A stretch of DNA of 35,402 bases from Pedobacter sp. (GCA_031119295.1 JAVHYE010000006.1:1-35402), one strand, 5' to 3'; shown: positions 20,852-30,510, counted from the first letter of the stretch. Made by a program: numbers and translations. Notes: a model not told the origin generated them from the letters alone.

Positions 20852-20969
20852 TTGGCCGGATTTGATGCCTATACTGGCCCAAAGCTTGTCGGGCTGGGTT
20901 TAACCCGCGAGAATGCGCGGTTTTCGCGGACCAGTTTTGGTCTGCAGGGACAATCAGAGGGTTGGAAAG

Positions 20970-21605
20970 ATGAGTGACTTGGCCAAGGCCACCCAGAAGG
21001 CACGGGAGTTTCGTCAGCGCGAGCAGTCCATTCTGGATTGTGCTCTGCAGTTGTTCATAGAGCAGGGCGAAGACAAGGTGACCGTGGAGATGATTGCCGA
21101 CAAGGTCGGTATCGGCAAAGGCACCATCTACAAGCACTTTGAAACCAAGAATGAAATCTATCTCCTGCTCATGATCCGTTATGAGGAAGAGCTGGCCGAT
21201 ATGTTCCGCCGTGTTGATACCTCGCAGGACAAGTCGGCGCTGGTGCGCGAATTCTTCCGCTTCCGTGTGCAGGATCCGGACAAATACCTGTTGTTTGATC
21301 GCCTGGAATCCAAGCTGGTGGCCGACAAGGCCATGCCGCAGTTGCTGGAAAAGCTGCACGCCATACGCCGCTCCAACTTCGACAAGCTGACCAGCATCGT
21401 GAAGGCCCGCATCGAAGAGAAGAAGCTGGCCGATGTGCCGCCCGAATATCACATCTGTGCCGCCTGGGCGCTGGCCCATGGTGCTTCCGCCCTGTGCAAG
21501 TCGGCTTTCTACAAGGATGTCATCAAGGACACGGATGCCTTCTTCGACTTCCTGCTGGGCGCCGGTGTACGCATGGGTAATCGTTCCCTGCACCAGGCTG
21601 ACTGA
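20970..21605 (+). CDS. TetR/AcrR family transcriptional regulator
   Basis: ILDCALQLFIEQGEDKVTVEMIADKVGIGKGTIYKHFETKNEIYLLL helix-turn-helix; start at ATG 20970. Confidence 0.92.
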   Translation: MSDLAKATQKAREFRQREQSILDCALQLFIEQGEDKVTVEMIADKVGIGKGTIYKHFETKNEIYLLLMIRYEEELADMFRRVDTSQDKSALVREFFRFRVQDPDKYLLFDRLESKLVADKAMPQLLEKLHAIRRSNFDKLTSIVKARIEEKKLADVPPEYHICAAWALAHGASALCKSAFYKDVIKDTDAFFDFLLGAGVRMGNRSLHQAD

Positions 21606-21624
21606 CAGGCCGCTCTGCGGTCAC

Positions 21625-21664
21625 GGACCGGCGTTTCCTGCATGGGGCGCCGGTCTTTTTATTG
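21625..21664 (+). terminator. Intrinsic terminator after tetR
   Basis: GACCGGCG...CGCCGGTC followed by TTTTTATT. Confidence 0.8.
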
Positions 21665-21836
21665 GCGCGTCTGACAGGCTTTTGCTGGCGGAGCGTCACT
21701 TGACCTCCCCGGGCTCTGCCTTCAACATACGGCACCTTTTCGGGCCGGGGTCTTCCCGCCGCAGGCAGCTTCCCCAGTGCGTCATCCGGGTGAAGTACCC
21801 AATCCCCTTAAATCTGAACAACCAGCCGAGGATTCC

Positions 21837-22586
21837 ATGAAGGCTCTTGTTGCTGTCAAACGCGTTGTTGACTACAACGTGAAAGTTCGCGTCAAAGCGG
21901 ACAAGACCGGCGTTGAACTTGCCAACGTCAAAATGGCTCTCAACCCCTTCGATGAAATCGCTGTTGAAGAAGCCGTGCGCCTGAAAGAGAAGGGCGTGGT
22001 TTCCGAAATCATCGTCGCCACTGTTGGCCCCGCCACTGCCCAGGAACAGCTGCGTACTGCACTGGCCCTCGGTGCTGACCGCGCCATCCTCGTGCAGACC
22101 GATGAAGACGCCCAGCCTCTGGCTATTGCCAAGATCCTCAAGGGCATCGTTGACGCTGAAAAGCCCGAGCTCATCATCCTTGGCAAGCAGGCCATCGACG
22201 GTGACAACAACCAGACCGGCCAGATGCTGGCTGCTCTCGGCGGTTTCGCCCAGGGTACTTTCGCTTCCGTCGTGAAGCTGGAAGGCGGCAAGGCCCAGGT
22301 CACCCGTGAAATCGACGGCGGCCTGCAGACGGTTGAACTGAACCTGCCGGCCGTGGTCACCACTGACCTGCGCTTGAACGAGCCGCGTTACGCCTCCCTC
22401 CCGAACATCATGAAGGCCAAGAAGAAGCCGCTGGACACCAAGACGCCTGGTGACTTCGGCGTGTCTGCACTGACCTCCGTGAAGACCCTCAAGGTCGAGC
22501 CGCCTGCAGAGCGCAAGGCCGGTATCGTCGTGAAGACGGTGGAAGAGCTGGTTGAAAAGCTCAAGAACGAAGCCAAAGTGATCTGA
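21837..22586 (+). CDS. etfB: Electron transfer flavoprotein beta subunit
   Basis: [53 protein letters not shown]; start at ATG 21837. Confidence 0.97.
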   Translation: MKALVAVKRVVDYNVKVRVKADKTGVELANVKMALNPFDEIAVEEAVRLKEKGVVSEIIVATVGPATAQEQLRTALALGADRAILVQTDEDAQPLAIAKILKGIVDAEKPELIILGKQAIDGDNNQTGQMLAALGGFAQGTFASVVKLEGGKAQVTREIDGGLQTVELNLPAVVTTDLRLNEPRYASLPNIMKAKKKPLDTKTPGDFGVSALTSVKTLKVEPPAERKAGIVVKTVEELVEKLKNEAKVI

Positions 22587-22602
22587 GAAGGGTGATCTGA
22601 AC

Positions 22603-23532
22603 ATGAGCATTCTCGTATACGCCGAGCACGACAACGCCTCCATCAAGGGCGCCACGCTCAACACCATCACTGCGGCCAAGGCCATCGGTGGTGACATTCA
22701 CGTTCTCGTGGCTGGTCAGGGCGCACAGGCTGCTGCCGACGCTGCTGCCAAGATCGACGGCGTGAGCAAGGTCCTGCTGGCCGACAACGCCGCCTACGGT
22801 CACCAGCTCGCTGAAAACGTCAGCGCTCTGGTCGCTGAACTGGGCAAGGGCTACAGCCACATCCTGGCTCCTGCTACCACCAACGGTAAGAACTTCCTGC
22901 CGCGCGTGGCTGCCCTGCTGGACGTGAACCAGATTTCCGAAATCACCAAGGTGGTCTCGCCTGACACCTTCGAACGTCCCATCTATGCCGGCAATGCCAT
23001 CGCCACCGTGCAGTCCACGGATGCGATCAAGGTCCTGACCGTGCGCCCGACAGGTTTCGACGCTGCTGCTGCCACTGGCGGTTCCGCTGCTGTGGAAGCC
23101 GTGGCTGTGGCCAAGGATGCCGGTACGTCCAAGTTCGTGGGTGAAGAGCTGGCCAAGTCCGACCGTCCCGAGCTGGCCGGTGCCAAGATCGTCGTTTCCG
23201 GCGGCCGCGGCATGGGCAATGGCGACAACTTCAAGATCCTCTACTCGCTGGCTGACAAGCTGGGCGCTGCCGTTGGTGCTTCCCGCGCCGCTGTGGATGC
23301 CGGCTTTGTGCCCAACGACATGCAGGTCGGTCAGACCGGCAAGGTCGTGGCTCCCCAGCTGTATGTGGCCGTCGGTATCTCTGGCGCCATCCAGCATCTG
23401 GCTGGCATGAAGGACTCGAAAGTTATCGTTGCGATCAACAAGGATGCCGAAGCTCCGATCTTCTCCGTTGCCGACTACGGCATCGTGGGCGATCTCTTCG
23501 ACATCGTCCCGCAGCTGGAAAAGCTTGTCTGA
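22603..23532 (+). CDS. etfA: Electron transfer flavoprotein alpha subunit
   Basis: [108 protein letters not shown]. Confidence 0.97.
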   Translation: MSILVYAEHDNASIKGATLNTITAAKAIGGDIHVLVAGQGAQAAADAAAKIDGVSKVLLADNAAYGHQLAENVSALVAELGKGYSHILAPATTNGKNFLPRVAALLDVNQISEITKVVSPDTFERPIYAGNAIATVQSTDAIKVLTVRPTGFDAAAATGGSAAVEAVAVAKDAGTSKFVGEELAKSDRPELAGAKIVVSGGRGMGNGDNFKILYSLADKLGAAVGASRAAVDAGFVPNDMQVGQTGKVVAPQLYVAVGISGAIQHLAGMKDSKVIVAINKDAEAPIFSVADYGIVGDLFDIVPQLEKLV

Positions 23533-23550
23533 TCAAGCACTTCCTGTTGT

Positions 23551-23581
23551 GAAAAAGCCCGCCGCAAGGCGGGCTTTTTCA
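23551..23581 (+). terminator. Intrinsic terminator after etfA
   Basis: GAAAAAGCCCGCCGCAAGGCGGGCTTTTTC. Confidence 0.9.
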
Positions 23582-23632
23582 TGGGCGCGATTTGGATGTA
23601 GAGGGCATTTGTCGGCAGGCTCAAAAAATTTA

Positions 23633-23644
23633 GAGTAATTACTC
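23633..23644. promoter_or_regulatory. Candidate repressor operator upstream of GMC oxidoreductase operon
   Basis: Perfect palindrome GAGTAATTACTC within near-perfect 20-bp TTTAGAGTAATTACTCAAAA, ~10 bp upstream of TTGGCA-N16-TAAACT promoter-like sequence. Confidence 0.5.
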
Positions 23645-23746
23645 AAAATGTCCTTGGCAGGCGTCTTCATATCCATAAACTAGGGCCAGCATGACCCCAA
23701 GGTACTGATCCCACGATCCGGGCCTAGCGCACACCCAGGAGCTGCC

Positions 23747-24361
23747 ATGACAAAAGAGCCTTCCGCGAAAAAGGCCGCTGCCGAGATTGAATCGGCCCTC
23801 AAGCCATTGTCCCGTCGACGCTTCCTCAAAACCGCCCTCTGGGCCTCTGCCGGCCTTGCTGCTGTAGCCGCAGGTGGCTTTGCGCTGCTGGGCCGCTCTG
23901 CGCATGACAACGATGCCGTACCAGCTGATCTGGCCCATATCGAGCCGGCCCAGTACCGCCTCTTCAATCAGCTGGCGCTGGTGCTGCTGCCGACTGCAGG
24001 TACGGCCTTGCCGCCTGTGGCCGAGATTCCTGTGGCGCGTCATGTGGATGCCATTCTGGGTGCCCTGACGCCGGATATACGCAAGCAACTGGCAGGCGGT
24101 CTCGCCTTGCTGGATAACGCCGCCATTTTCAGCCATGGCAAACGTCTTATCGATCTTGAGCCTGCAGAGGCGCAGGCCTATCTCGCTAGCTGGGTGAATG
24201 CGGACTCCGTCATCAAGCGCACCTTGGGGCAGGTAGCCACCAAGCTCACGCACACCGGTTACTGGATGGATGAACGCACCTGGCCGGCGCTGGAGTTTGA
24301 TGGTGCTGTTTCGCGCAAATGGGGCCTGCCTTCGCGCGGCAACCAGCCCCTTCCCGCGTAA
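23747..24361 (+). CDS. Tat-signal small subunit, gluconate 2-dehydrogenase subunit 3-like, partner of GMC oxidoreductase
   Basis: Twin-arginine leader SRRRFLKTALWASAGLAAVAAGGFALL; immediately upstream of GMC gene. Confidence 0.7.
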   Translation: MTKEPSAKKAAAEIESALKPLSRRRFLKTALWASAGLAAVAAGGFALLGRSAHDNDAVPADLAHIEPAQYRLFNQLALVLLPTAGTALPPVAEIPVARHVDAILGALTPDIRKQLAGGLALLDNAAIFSHGKRLIDLEPAEAQAYLASWVNADSVIKRTLGQVATKLTHTGYWMDERTWPALEFDGAVSRKWGLPSRGNQPLPA

Positions 24362-24400
24362 TCAGGCGCATCCAAAAGAACAGACAAGGCAGAAGAAAAA

Positions 24401-25966
24401 ATGGCGGAAGTGATTGCAAGCACGCACGGCCTGGCCGTGACGCAAGCCAAAGATGTGGCTGAAAGTGCGCTGGAGCTCAGCGTGGATGTGGTGGTGGTGG
24501 GTTCGGGCGCCGGCGGTGCCGTCGCCGCCTATGAATTGGCTGCGGCAGGCAAATCCGTGCTGGTGCTGGAAGCCGGCCCCTATGTACCCAGCAGCGAATT
24601 CACTGAAGATTTCGCCAAGGCCATGGAGCAGCTGTATCAGGACAAGGGCGCACAGGCGAATGCCGAAGGCGATTTGCTGGTATTGCAGGGGCGCTGTGTA
24701 GGCGGCTCCACCGTGGTGAATGGTTGTGTGGCCTTCCGCACACCGGATTACATTCTTGCCGACTGGCAGAAGCAGTACGGCCTGACCAATCTCACCGTGG
24801 ACACACTGAATCCCTATTTCACGAAAGTGGAAAGCAATCTCGGCATTCATGTGAATGAGGAGCATGAGGTCAACCGCAACTCTTCCGTGATACGTGAGGG
24901 CTGCAAAAAACTCGGGATTTCCTGGAAGCCTTTCCAGCGCAATATCCGCGAATGTGCGCTCACCGGTCACTGCCTCTCCGGTTGTGCTACTGATCGCAAG
25001 CAGTCCATGCTGGTCACCTATCTGCCCTGGGCAGCACAGAAGGGCGCAAAGATTTATGCCGATACACGTGTCACCCGTGTGCTGGCAGAAAACGGTCAAA
25101 CTACCGGCGTTGTAGCCGAAATCATCGATCCGAAAACTCAAGTGAAAAAAGCGGATCTGAAGGTCAAGGCCAAGGTGGTGATTCTGGCTGCCGGTGCCGT
25201 GCAAACACCGCTGCTGCTGCAGAAATCAGAGCTGGCCAATTCCTCTGGTCAGGTCGGCAAGAATTTCGCCTGTCATCCTTCGTTGATGGTGGTGGGTGAG
25301 CATGCTGAAGACATTCATCCCTGGCGTGGTGCCATGCTGGGTGTGTATGTGGATGAGTGGGCGCACCCGGACAAGGGCGGATTCATTCTCGAAGGCGGCG
25401 GAGCAGGGCCGGTGGAATTATCCGCAGTCGCCAATCCCGGCCTCGGCCAGTCCTTCATGGATTATATGGTCAATGCCAAAAAGCTCTCCGGCATGGTCAC
25501 GCTGATTCATGATCACAATGTCGGTGAAATCAGCTGGGACAAGGATGCCAAGAAAATTGCCTACAGCCTTTCCGACCAGGATTTCCCGGCCATGAAAGCT
25601 TCCATCAAGGCGGCTGCCCGGGTGCATTTTGCCGCCGGTGCGAAAAAGGTTTATGTGCCGACCGTGCAGCAGCGTGTCATCGAGAAAGAAGCTGACGTGG
25701 ACACGGTGGTGGACGGCATTGCCAATGAGGCCATGACCTTCCGTATGGTTTCCTATCACCCGCAAGGCACTTGCCGTATGGGCGCTGATGCCAAAAGCAG
25801 TGTGGTAAACCCCTATGGCGAGACTCATGATGTGAAGAATCTCTTCATCACGGATGCCAGCCTTTTCCCCACCTCCATCATCGTCAATCCGCAGGTCACG
25901 GTGTATACGCTGGCCAGCTATATCAGCGACAAGCTCATCGAGAATGCGGACAAGCACTTCGCCTGA
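24401..25966 (+). CDS. GMC family FAD-dependent oxidoreductase (alcohol/sugar dehydrogenase type)
   Basis: VVVVGSGAGGAVAAYELAAAGKSVLVLEAG FAD motif; GRCVGGSTVVNGCVAFRTP; C-terminal HPQGTCRMG...DASLFPTSIIVNPQVTVYTLA. Confidence 0.92.
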   Translation: MAEVIASTHGLAVTQAKDVAESALELSVDVVVVGSGAGGAVAAYELAAAGKSVLVLEAGPYVPSSEFTEDFAKAMEQLYQDKGAQANAEGDLLVLQGRCVGGSTVVNGCVAFRTPDYILADWQKQYGLTNLTVDTLNPYFTKVESNLGIHVNEEHEVNRNSSVIREGCKKLGISWKPFQRNIRECALTGHCLSGCATDRKQSMLVTYLPWAAQKGAKIYADTRVTRVLAENGQTTGVVAEIIDPKTQVKKADLKVKAKVVILAAGAVQTPLLLQKSELANSSGQVGKNFACHPSLMVVGEHAEDIHPWRGAMLGVYVDEWAHPDKGGFILEGGGAGPVELSAVANPGLGQSFMDYMVNAKKLSGMVTLIHDHNVGEISWDKDAKKIAYSLSDQDFPAMKASIKAAARVHFAAGAKKVYVPTVQQRVIEKEADVDTVVDGIANEAMTFRMVSYHPQGTCRMGADAKSSVVNPYGETHDVKNLFITDASLFPTSIIVNPQVTVYTLASYISDKLIENADKHFA

Positions 25967-25978
25967 GCCATTCCTGAA

Positions 25979-26010
25979 ATGAAAAACGCCCCGAGAGGGG
26001 CGTTTTTCAT
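25979..26010. terminator. Bidirectional intrinsic terminator between GMC gene and urtE
   Basis: ATGAAAAACGCCCCGAGAGGGGCGTTTTTCAT, perfect inverted repeat with A/T tracts. Confidence 0.88.
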
Positions 26011-26019
26011 TGGGCTTCT

Positions 26020-26088
26020 GTAGGTCGGGCTTTAGCCCGACAGCCCTGCATGATGCGGGGTGCCTTGTCGGGCTAAAGCCCGACCTAC
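26020..26088. repeat. Inverted pair of REP-like palindromes (BIME-like)
   Basis: GTAGGTCGGGCTTTAGCCCGACA (26020-26042) and its exact inverse TGTCGGGCTAAAGCCCGACCTAC (26066-26088), 23-nt spacer. Confidence 0.85.
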
Positions 26089-26105
26089 GACTGAAAAGAG
26101 AAAAA

Positions 26106-26807
26106 CTAGACGCTGAGATATTCCTGCACTACCTCATCCTTCAGATCGGCAATCTTGCCTTCGGCGACCAGACGGCCCTTTTGCAGGATATGAAAGTCAC
26201 TGGCGGCCTGGCGCGCAAAAGGCAGCTTCTGCTCGACGAGCAGGACGGTCATGCCCTGTTCCTTGTTCAGGCGCTTGATGACTTCGCCGATCTCGCGAAC
26301 GATATTGGGCTGTATGCCTTCAGTGGGCTCATCCAGTATCAGCAGCTTTGGGTCCAGCACGAGAGCGCGGCCTATGGCCAGCTGTTGCTGCTGGCCACCG
26401 GACAAATCACCACCACGCCTGTTCCGCATTTCTTTCAGCACCGGAAACATGCTGTAGATATGTTCCGGTATCTGTTTCAGACCATCCTTGCGGCCTCCCA
26501 GCGAAATCTTCAGGTTTTCTTCCACGGTGAGCATGGGAAAGATTTCACGCCCTTGTGGCACATAACCTATGCCGCCGCGGGCACGCATTTCCGTGGACTG
26601 TTTGCTGATGGGTTTTCCATTGAAAGTGATTTCACCGCTCTTGATGGGCAGCAGCCCCATCAGGCATTTGAGCAGGGTGGTCTTGCCCACGCCATTGCGG
26701 CCCATGAGGCAGGCACAAGCACCTTCCTGCACGTCGAGATTCAGGTCCCAGAGGATATGGCTTTGACCATAAAACTGGTTTACACCGCTGATGCTAAGCA
26801 CCGTCAT
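26106..26807 (-). CDS. urtE: Urea ABC transporter ATP-binding protein UrtE
   Basis: MTVLSISGVNQFYGQSHILWDLNLDVQEGACACLMGRNGVGKTTLLKCLMG; LSGGQQQQLAIGRAL; EPTEGIQPNIVREIG. Confidence 0.95.
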   Translation of the reverse strand: MTVLSISGVNQFYGQSHILWDLNLDVQEGACACLMGRNGVGKTTLLKCLMGLLPIKSGEITFNGKPISKQSTEMRARGGIGYVPQGREIFPMLTVEENLKISLGGRKDGLKQIPEHIYSMFPVLKEMRNRRGGDLSGGQQQQLAIGRALVLDPKLLILDEPTEGIQPNIVREIGEVIKRLNKEQGMTVLLVEQKLPFARQAASDFHILQKGRLVAEGKIADLKDEVVQEYLSV

Positions 26808-27637
26808 TCTCCCAAATAGACTTCAACCACCTGCGGGTTGTTCTGTATCTGATCCATGGTGCCTTCGGCCAATACGCTGCCCTGATGCAGTACCGTTACT
26901 TTTTTGGCAATGGAGCGCACAAAAGCCATATCGTGTTCCACCACGATGACGGAGTGTTTGCCGGCCAGTGAGGTGAGCAACTCTGCCGTGCGTTCGGTTT
27001 CTTCACCGGTCATGCCGGCCACAGGCTCATCGACCAGAAGCACTCGCGGGTTCTGCATGAGCAGCATGCCGATTTCCAGCCATTGTTTCTGGCCATGCGA
27101 AAGCAGTCCGGCCTGACGCTTGTAGTGGGCGGCCAGACCTATGATGCCCAGCACCTCATCAATGCGGTCTTTCTGCTCGGCCGAGAGTTTGTAGAAAAGG
27201 CTGGCCCATACGCTCTTGTTGGAGGCCATGGCCAGCTCCAGGTTTTCAAACACGGTGAGCTGTTCGAAAACAGTGGGCTTCTGGAATTTGCGGCCTATGC
27301 CACCCTGGGCAATTTCATGCTCGTCCATCTTGAGCAGGTCTATGGTCTGGCCGAAGAAAACACGGCCGGTATCGGGGCGCGTTTTTCCGGTAATCACATC
27401 CATCATGGTGGTCTTGCCGGCACCATTGGGGCCGATGATGCAGCGCAATTCGCCTTCATCGATATAGAGCGTGAGGTTGTTGAGGGCCTTGAAGCCGTCG
27501 AAACTTACGCTCACGTCTTCCATATAAAGCACCGGCTTGCCGAAGTCGGTATTGATGTCCAGATGCGTTTCAGGCTCAGGCAAGGCAGCGCGTACCTTGT
27601 TCATGCCGAAGCGGGGCAGGCGTTCGATAATGCTCAT
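26804..27637 (-). CDS. urtD: Urea ABC transporter ATP-binding protein UrtD
   Basis: VSFDGFKALNNLTLYIDEGELRCIIGPNGAGKTTMMDVITGKTRPDTGRVFFG; ATGA overlaps on both sides. Confidence 0.95.
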   Translation of the reverse strand: MSIIERLPRFGMNKVRAALPEPETHLDINTDFGKPVLYMEDVSVSFDGFKALNNLTLYIDEGELRCIIGPNGAGKTTMMDVITGKTRPDTGRVFFGQTIDLLKMDEHEIAQGGIGRKFQKPTVFEQLTVFENLELAMASNKSVWASLFYKLSAEQKDRIDEVLGIIGLAAHYKRQAGLLSHGQKQWLEIGMLLMQNPRVLLVDEPVAGMTGEETERTAELLTSLAGKHSVIVVEHDMAFVRSIAKKVTVLHQGSVLAEGTMDQIQNNPQVVEVYLGE

Positions 27638-28758
27638 GCGCTTTTCTCCTGCAGCACTTCCGCTTTTTTCTCTTCCGTCTTCTTGAAGCGGGCCAGCAGG
27701 CCGACCAGGCCTTTGGGCAGGAAAATGGTGACCAACACAAAGAGTGTGCCGAGGGCAAAGAGCCAGGCTTCCGGATAGGCCGAGGTGAACCAGGTTTTTG
27801 CATAGTTCACGGCAAAAGCCCCGGTGATGGCGCCGTAGAGAGTCCCACGTCCACCTACGGCAACCCAGATCACCTGCTCGATGGAATTCAGCGGCGCAAA
27901 TTCACCCGGGTTGATGATGCCGACCTGCGGTACGAAGAGGGCACCGGCAATACCGGCGAGCATGGCGGAAAACACGAAGAGCCAGAGCTTGTAGGACTCC
28001 ACCTTGTAACCGCAAAAGCGTGTGCGCGATTCGGCGTCACGTATCGCAGTAATCACGCGTCCAAGACGCGAGGTGACAATGAAGCGGCAGAGCACATAGG
28101 CGCTGCCCAGTGTCAGTACCGTAATCAGGAAAAGTGTCACACGTGTGCTGTCAGCCGCCAGCGGAAAGCCGAGGATGTCCTTGAAGTCGGTCAGGCCGTT
28201 ATTGCCACCAAAACCCATTTCATTGCGGAAGAAGGCCAGCATCAGCGCATAGGTCAGGGCCTGCGTGATGATGGACAGATAAACACCGGTGACGCGCGAG
28301 CGGAAAGCCAGCCAGCCGAAGACCAGCGCCAGCAGACCCGGCACCACCATCATCATGAGGAGCGCAAACGGAAAATGACTGAAGCCGCTCCAGTACCAGG
28401 GCAGTTCACTCCAGTTCAGGAAGACCATGAAATCGGGCAGGTCGGCGTTGCCGTAGACACCGCGCGTACCGATCTGGCGCATGAGATACATGCCCATGCA
28501 GTAACCGCCCAGTGCGAAGAACACGCCATGGCCCAAGGAGAGAATGCCGCAATAGCCCCAGATCATGTCCAGCGAGAGTGCGAGCAGGGCATAGCAAAGG
28601 AATTTGCCCAGTAGTGTCACCGAGTAGCTGGACATATGCAGCGGTGAATCAGCCGGCACGGCCAGAGCAAGTATGGGAACAACCACGGCCAGCAGGATGA
28701 GCAGGGCCAGTATCACCATGCCGCCCTTGTCACTCATGAATAAACGTTGGGTGAGCAT
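27634..28758 (-). CDS. urtC: Urea ABC transporter permease UrtC
   Basis: Branched-chain-type permease; LDMIWGYCGILSLGHGVFFALGGYCMGMYLMRQIG; GRGTLYGAITGAFAVNYAKTWFTSAYPE. Confidence 0.95.
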   Translation of the reverse strand: MLTQRLFMSDKGGMVILALLILLAVVVPILALAVPADSPLHMSSYSVTLLGKFLCYALLALSLDMIWGYCGILSLGHGVFFALGGYCMGMYLMRQIGTRGVYGNADLPDFMVFLNWSELPWYWSGFSHFPFALLMMMVVPGLLALVFGWLAFRSRVTGVYLSIITQALTYALMLAFFRNEMGFGGNNGLTDFKDILGFPLAADSTRVTLFLITVLTLGSAYVLCRFIVTSRLGRVITAIRDAESRTRFCGYKVESYKLWLFVFSAMLAGIAGALFVPQVGIINPGEFAPLNSIEQVIWVAVGGRGTLYGAITGAFAVNYAKTWFTSAYPEAWLFALGTLFVLVTIFLPKGLVGLLARFKKTEEKKAEVLQEKSA

Positions 28759-28761
28759 GGA

Positions 28762-30462
28762 TCAGGCCTCCGCTGCACGGCCTTTCTGCGGAAATAATCC
28801 ACGCGGGCGTTTTTGTATGAACAGGATGATGACAACCAGTACGAGGATCTTGGCCAGCACGGCACCGGCATGAGGCTCCAGGAATTTGTTGAAGATGCCG
28901 AGGCCCATGGCGCCCACGAGCGTGCCCCAGATATTTCCCACTCCGCCGAAGACCACCACCATGAAGGAATCGATGATATAGCCCTGACCGAGATTGGGGC
29001 CGACATTGGTGAGCTGGGAAAGCGCGACACCGGCAACGCCGGCAATGCCGGAGCCGAGGCCGAAGGTGAGGGCATCCACCCAGCTGGCACGTACACCCAC
29101 GGCACGCGCCATGGAACGGTTCTGGGCGACGGCACGCAGCTTCAGGCCTAGCGAGGTTTTCTTCATCACCAGCATGATGAGGAAGAAAACAATCAGCGCG
29201 AAAATCAGGATGGTGAGGCGGTTATAGGTCAGCGACCACACCGGATTGATTTCCAGCGAGCCACTCATCCAGCTGGGCGAGGCGACTTCACGATTGAGTG
29301 GAGAAAAGATGGAGCGCACCGCCTGTTGCAACACCAGACTGATGCCGAAAGTGGCGAGCAGGGTTTCCAGCGGGCGGCCATAGAGAAAGCGTATGACGCC
29401 ACGCTCTATGGCAATGCCAACCAGGCCCGATACCAGAAAGGCGGCCGGAATCGAGAGCAACAGACTGGCGCCAATACTGTTGGGCATGAGTTGCTGCATG
29501 ACATAGGTGGTATAGGCGCCCAGCATGATGAGCTCACCATGCGCCATATTGATCACTCCCATCACACCGAAGGTGATGGCAAGGCCGACGGCCGCCAGCA
29601 ACAGCACCGAGCCCAGACTCAGGCCGAAGAAAAGATTTTCCAGAAATCCGTAGAAGGCAATTTTTTCCGCCACGGTAGCCAACGCCGTAACAGCTGCGCT
29701 TTTCACTTCCGGTACCGGGTCATTATCGGCCAGCTCTTGCAGACGGGCGCGTACCTCCGGATACAGCGAGCCGCTCAGCGTGGCAATGGCCGCTTTGCGC
29801 ACGGCAGCATCTTCGCTTTGCGTATCTGCCATGGCGAGCACAGCAGCAAGAGCAGCCTTCACATCGCCATCTTCCTCGCTCTTTAGACGCTCACTGAGCA
29901 GGGGAATCATTTCTGCTGAGGGCTCGGCGCTGATGAGCTGTTTGGCGGCGGCCAGCCTGATACTTTCATCGTCTGAGGCCAGCTGCAGGCGGGCAATCAT
30001 GCTGCGCAATTCGCCGCGCAGGGAATTATTCACCGAGATACTGTCCAGTGTGAGCGCCGAGGCCTTGCCCAATGCCTCACCACTCAGTGCATCACTGGCC
30101 TCGGGATCATCGCCTTCACCCAGCAGGACCAGCTGCGGTGGCGTAGCGCTCTTGCTGTTGAGGCGGCCATCAACAAGGGCGGAGAGCAAGGGCAGGGCGC
30201 GTTTGTCCTGGCCGGCTGCCATGGCCTGCACAATGAGCAGTTTCTGGTCGAAGTCGGCATCAATCAGTGCGGCTGCCTGAGCATCGAAGCCGGCCGGCAC
30301 AACATAAGGTGTTTCCGCAAGCGCGGTTTCTGCTGCCTCGGAACTTGTATCTTCGGCATGGGCCATCGTAATGGTGGCGTTGAATATGAGAAAGAAAGAA
30401 AGCAGCAGAAAGCGCATCAGTGGGTTCCGTTTTTCCACAATCGACATACAGCAGGTTTTCAT
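28762..30462 (-). CDS. urtB: Urea ABC transporter permease UrtB with N-terminal secreted alpha-helical/HEAT-like extension
   Basis: Signal-like leader, ~240 aa Ala/Leu repeat-like region, then LFFGLSLGSVLLLAAVGLAITFGVMGVINMAHGELIMLGAYTTYV permease core; alternative start 30417. Confidence 0.93.
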   Translation of the reverse strand: MKTCCMSIVEKRNPLMRFLLLSFFLIFNATITMAHAEDTSSEAAETALAETPYVVPAGFDAQAAALIDADFDQKLLIVQAMAAGQDKRALPLLSALVDGRLNSKSATPPQLVLLGEGDDPEASDALSGEALGKASALTLDSISVNNSLRGELRSMIARLQLASDDESIRLAAAKQLISAEPSAEMIPLLSERLKSEEDGDVKAALAAVLAMADTQSEDAAVRKAAIATLSGSLYPEVRARLQELADNDPVPEVKSAAVTALATVAEKIAFYGFLENLFFGLSLGSVLLLAAVGLAITFGVMGVINMAHGELIMLGAYTTYVMQQLMPNSIGASLLLSIPAAFLVSGLVGIAIERGVIRFLYGRPLETLLATFGISLVLQQAVRSIFSPLNREVASPSWMSGSLEINPVWSLTYNRLTILIFALIVFFLIMLVMKKTSLGLKLRAVAQNRSMARAVGVRASWVDALTFGLGSGIAGVAGVALSQLTNVGPNLGQGYIIDSFMVVVFGGVGNIWGTLVGAMGLGIFNKFLEPHAGAVLAKILVLVVIILFIQKRPRGLFPQKGRAAEA

Positions 30463-30474
30463 CCCAGCATCTCC

Positions 30475-30510
30475 TCTCCCTGACCCTCTCCCGCGAACGG
30501 GAGAGGGGAG
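30475..30510. repeat. Palindromic element between urtA and urtB
   Basis: CCCTCTCCCGCGAACGGGAGAGGG strong hairpin in the 98-bp urtA-urtB gap. Confidence 0.7.

Noticed and set aside
20688-21593. 301-aa minus-strand ORF opposite tetR
   Set aside because: Mostly antisense to a clear TetR gene; no motif of its own.
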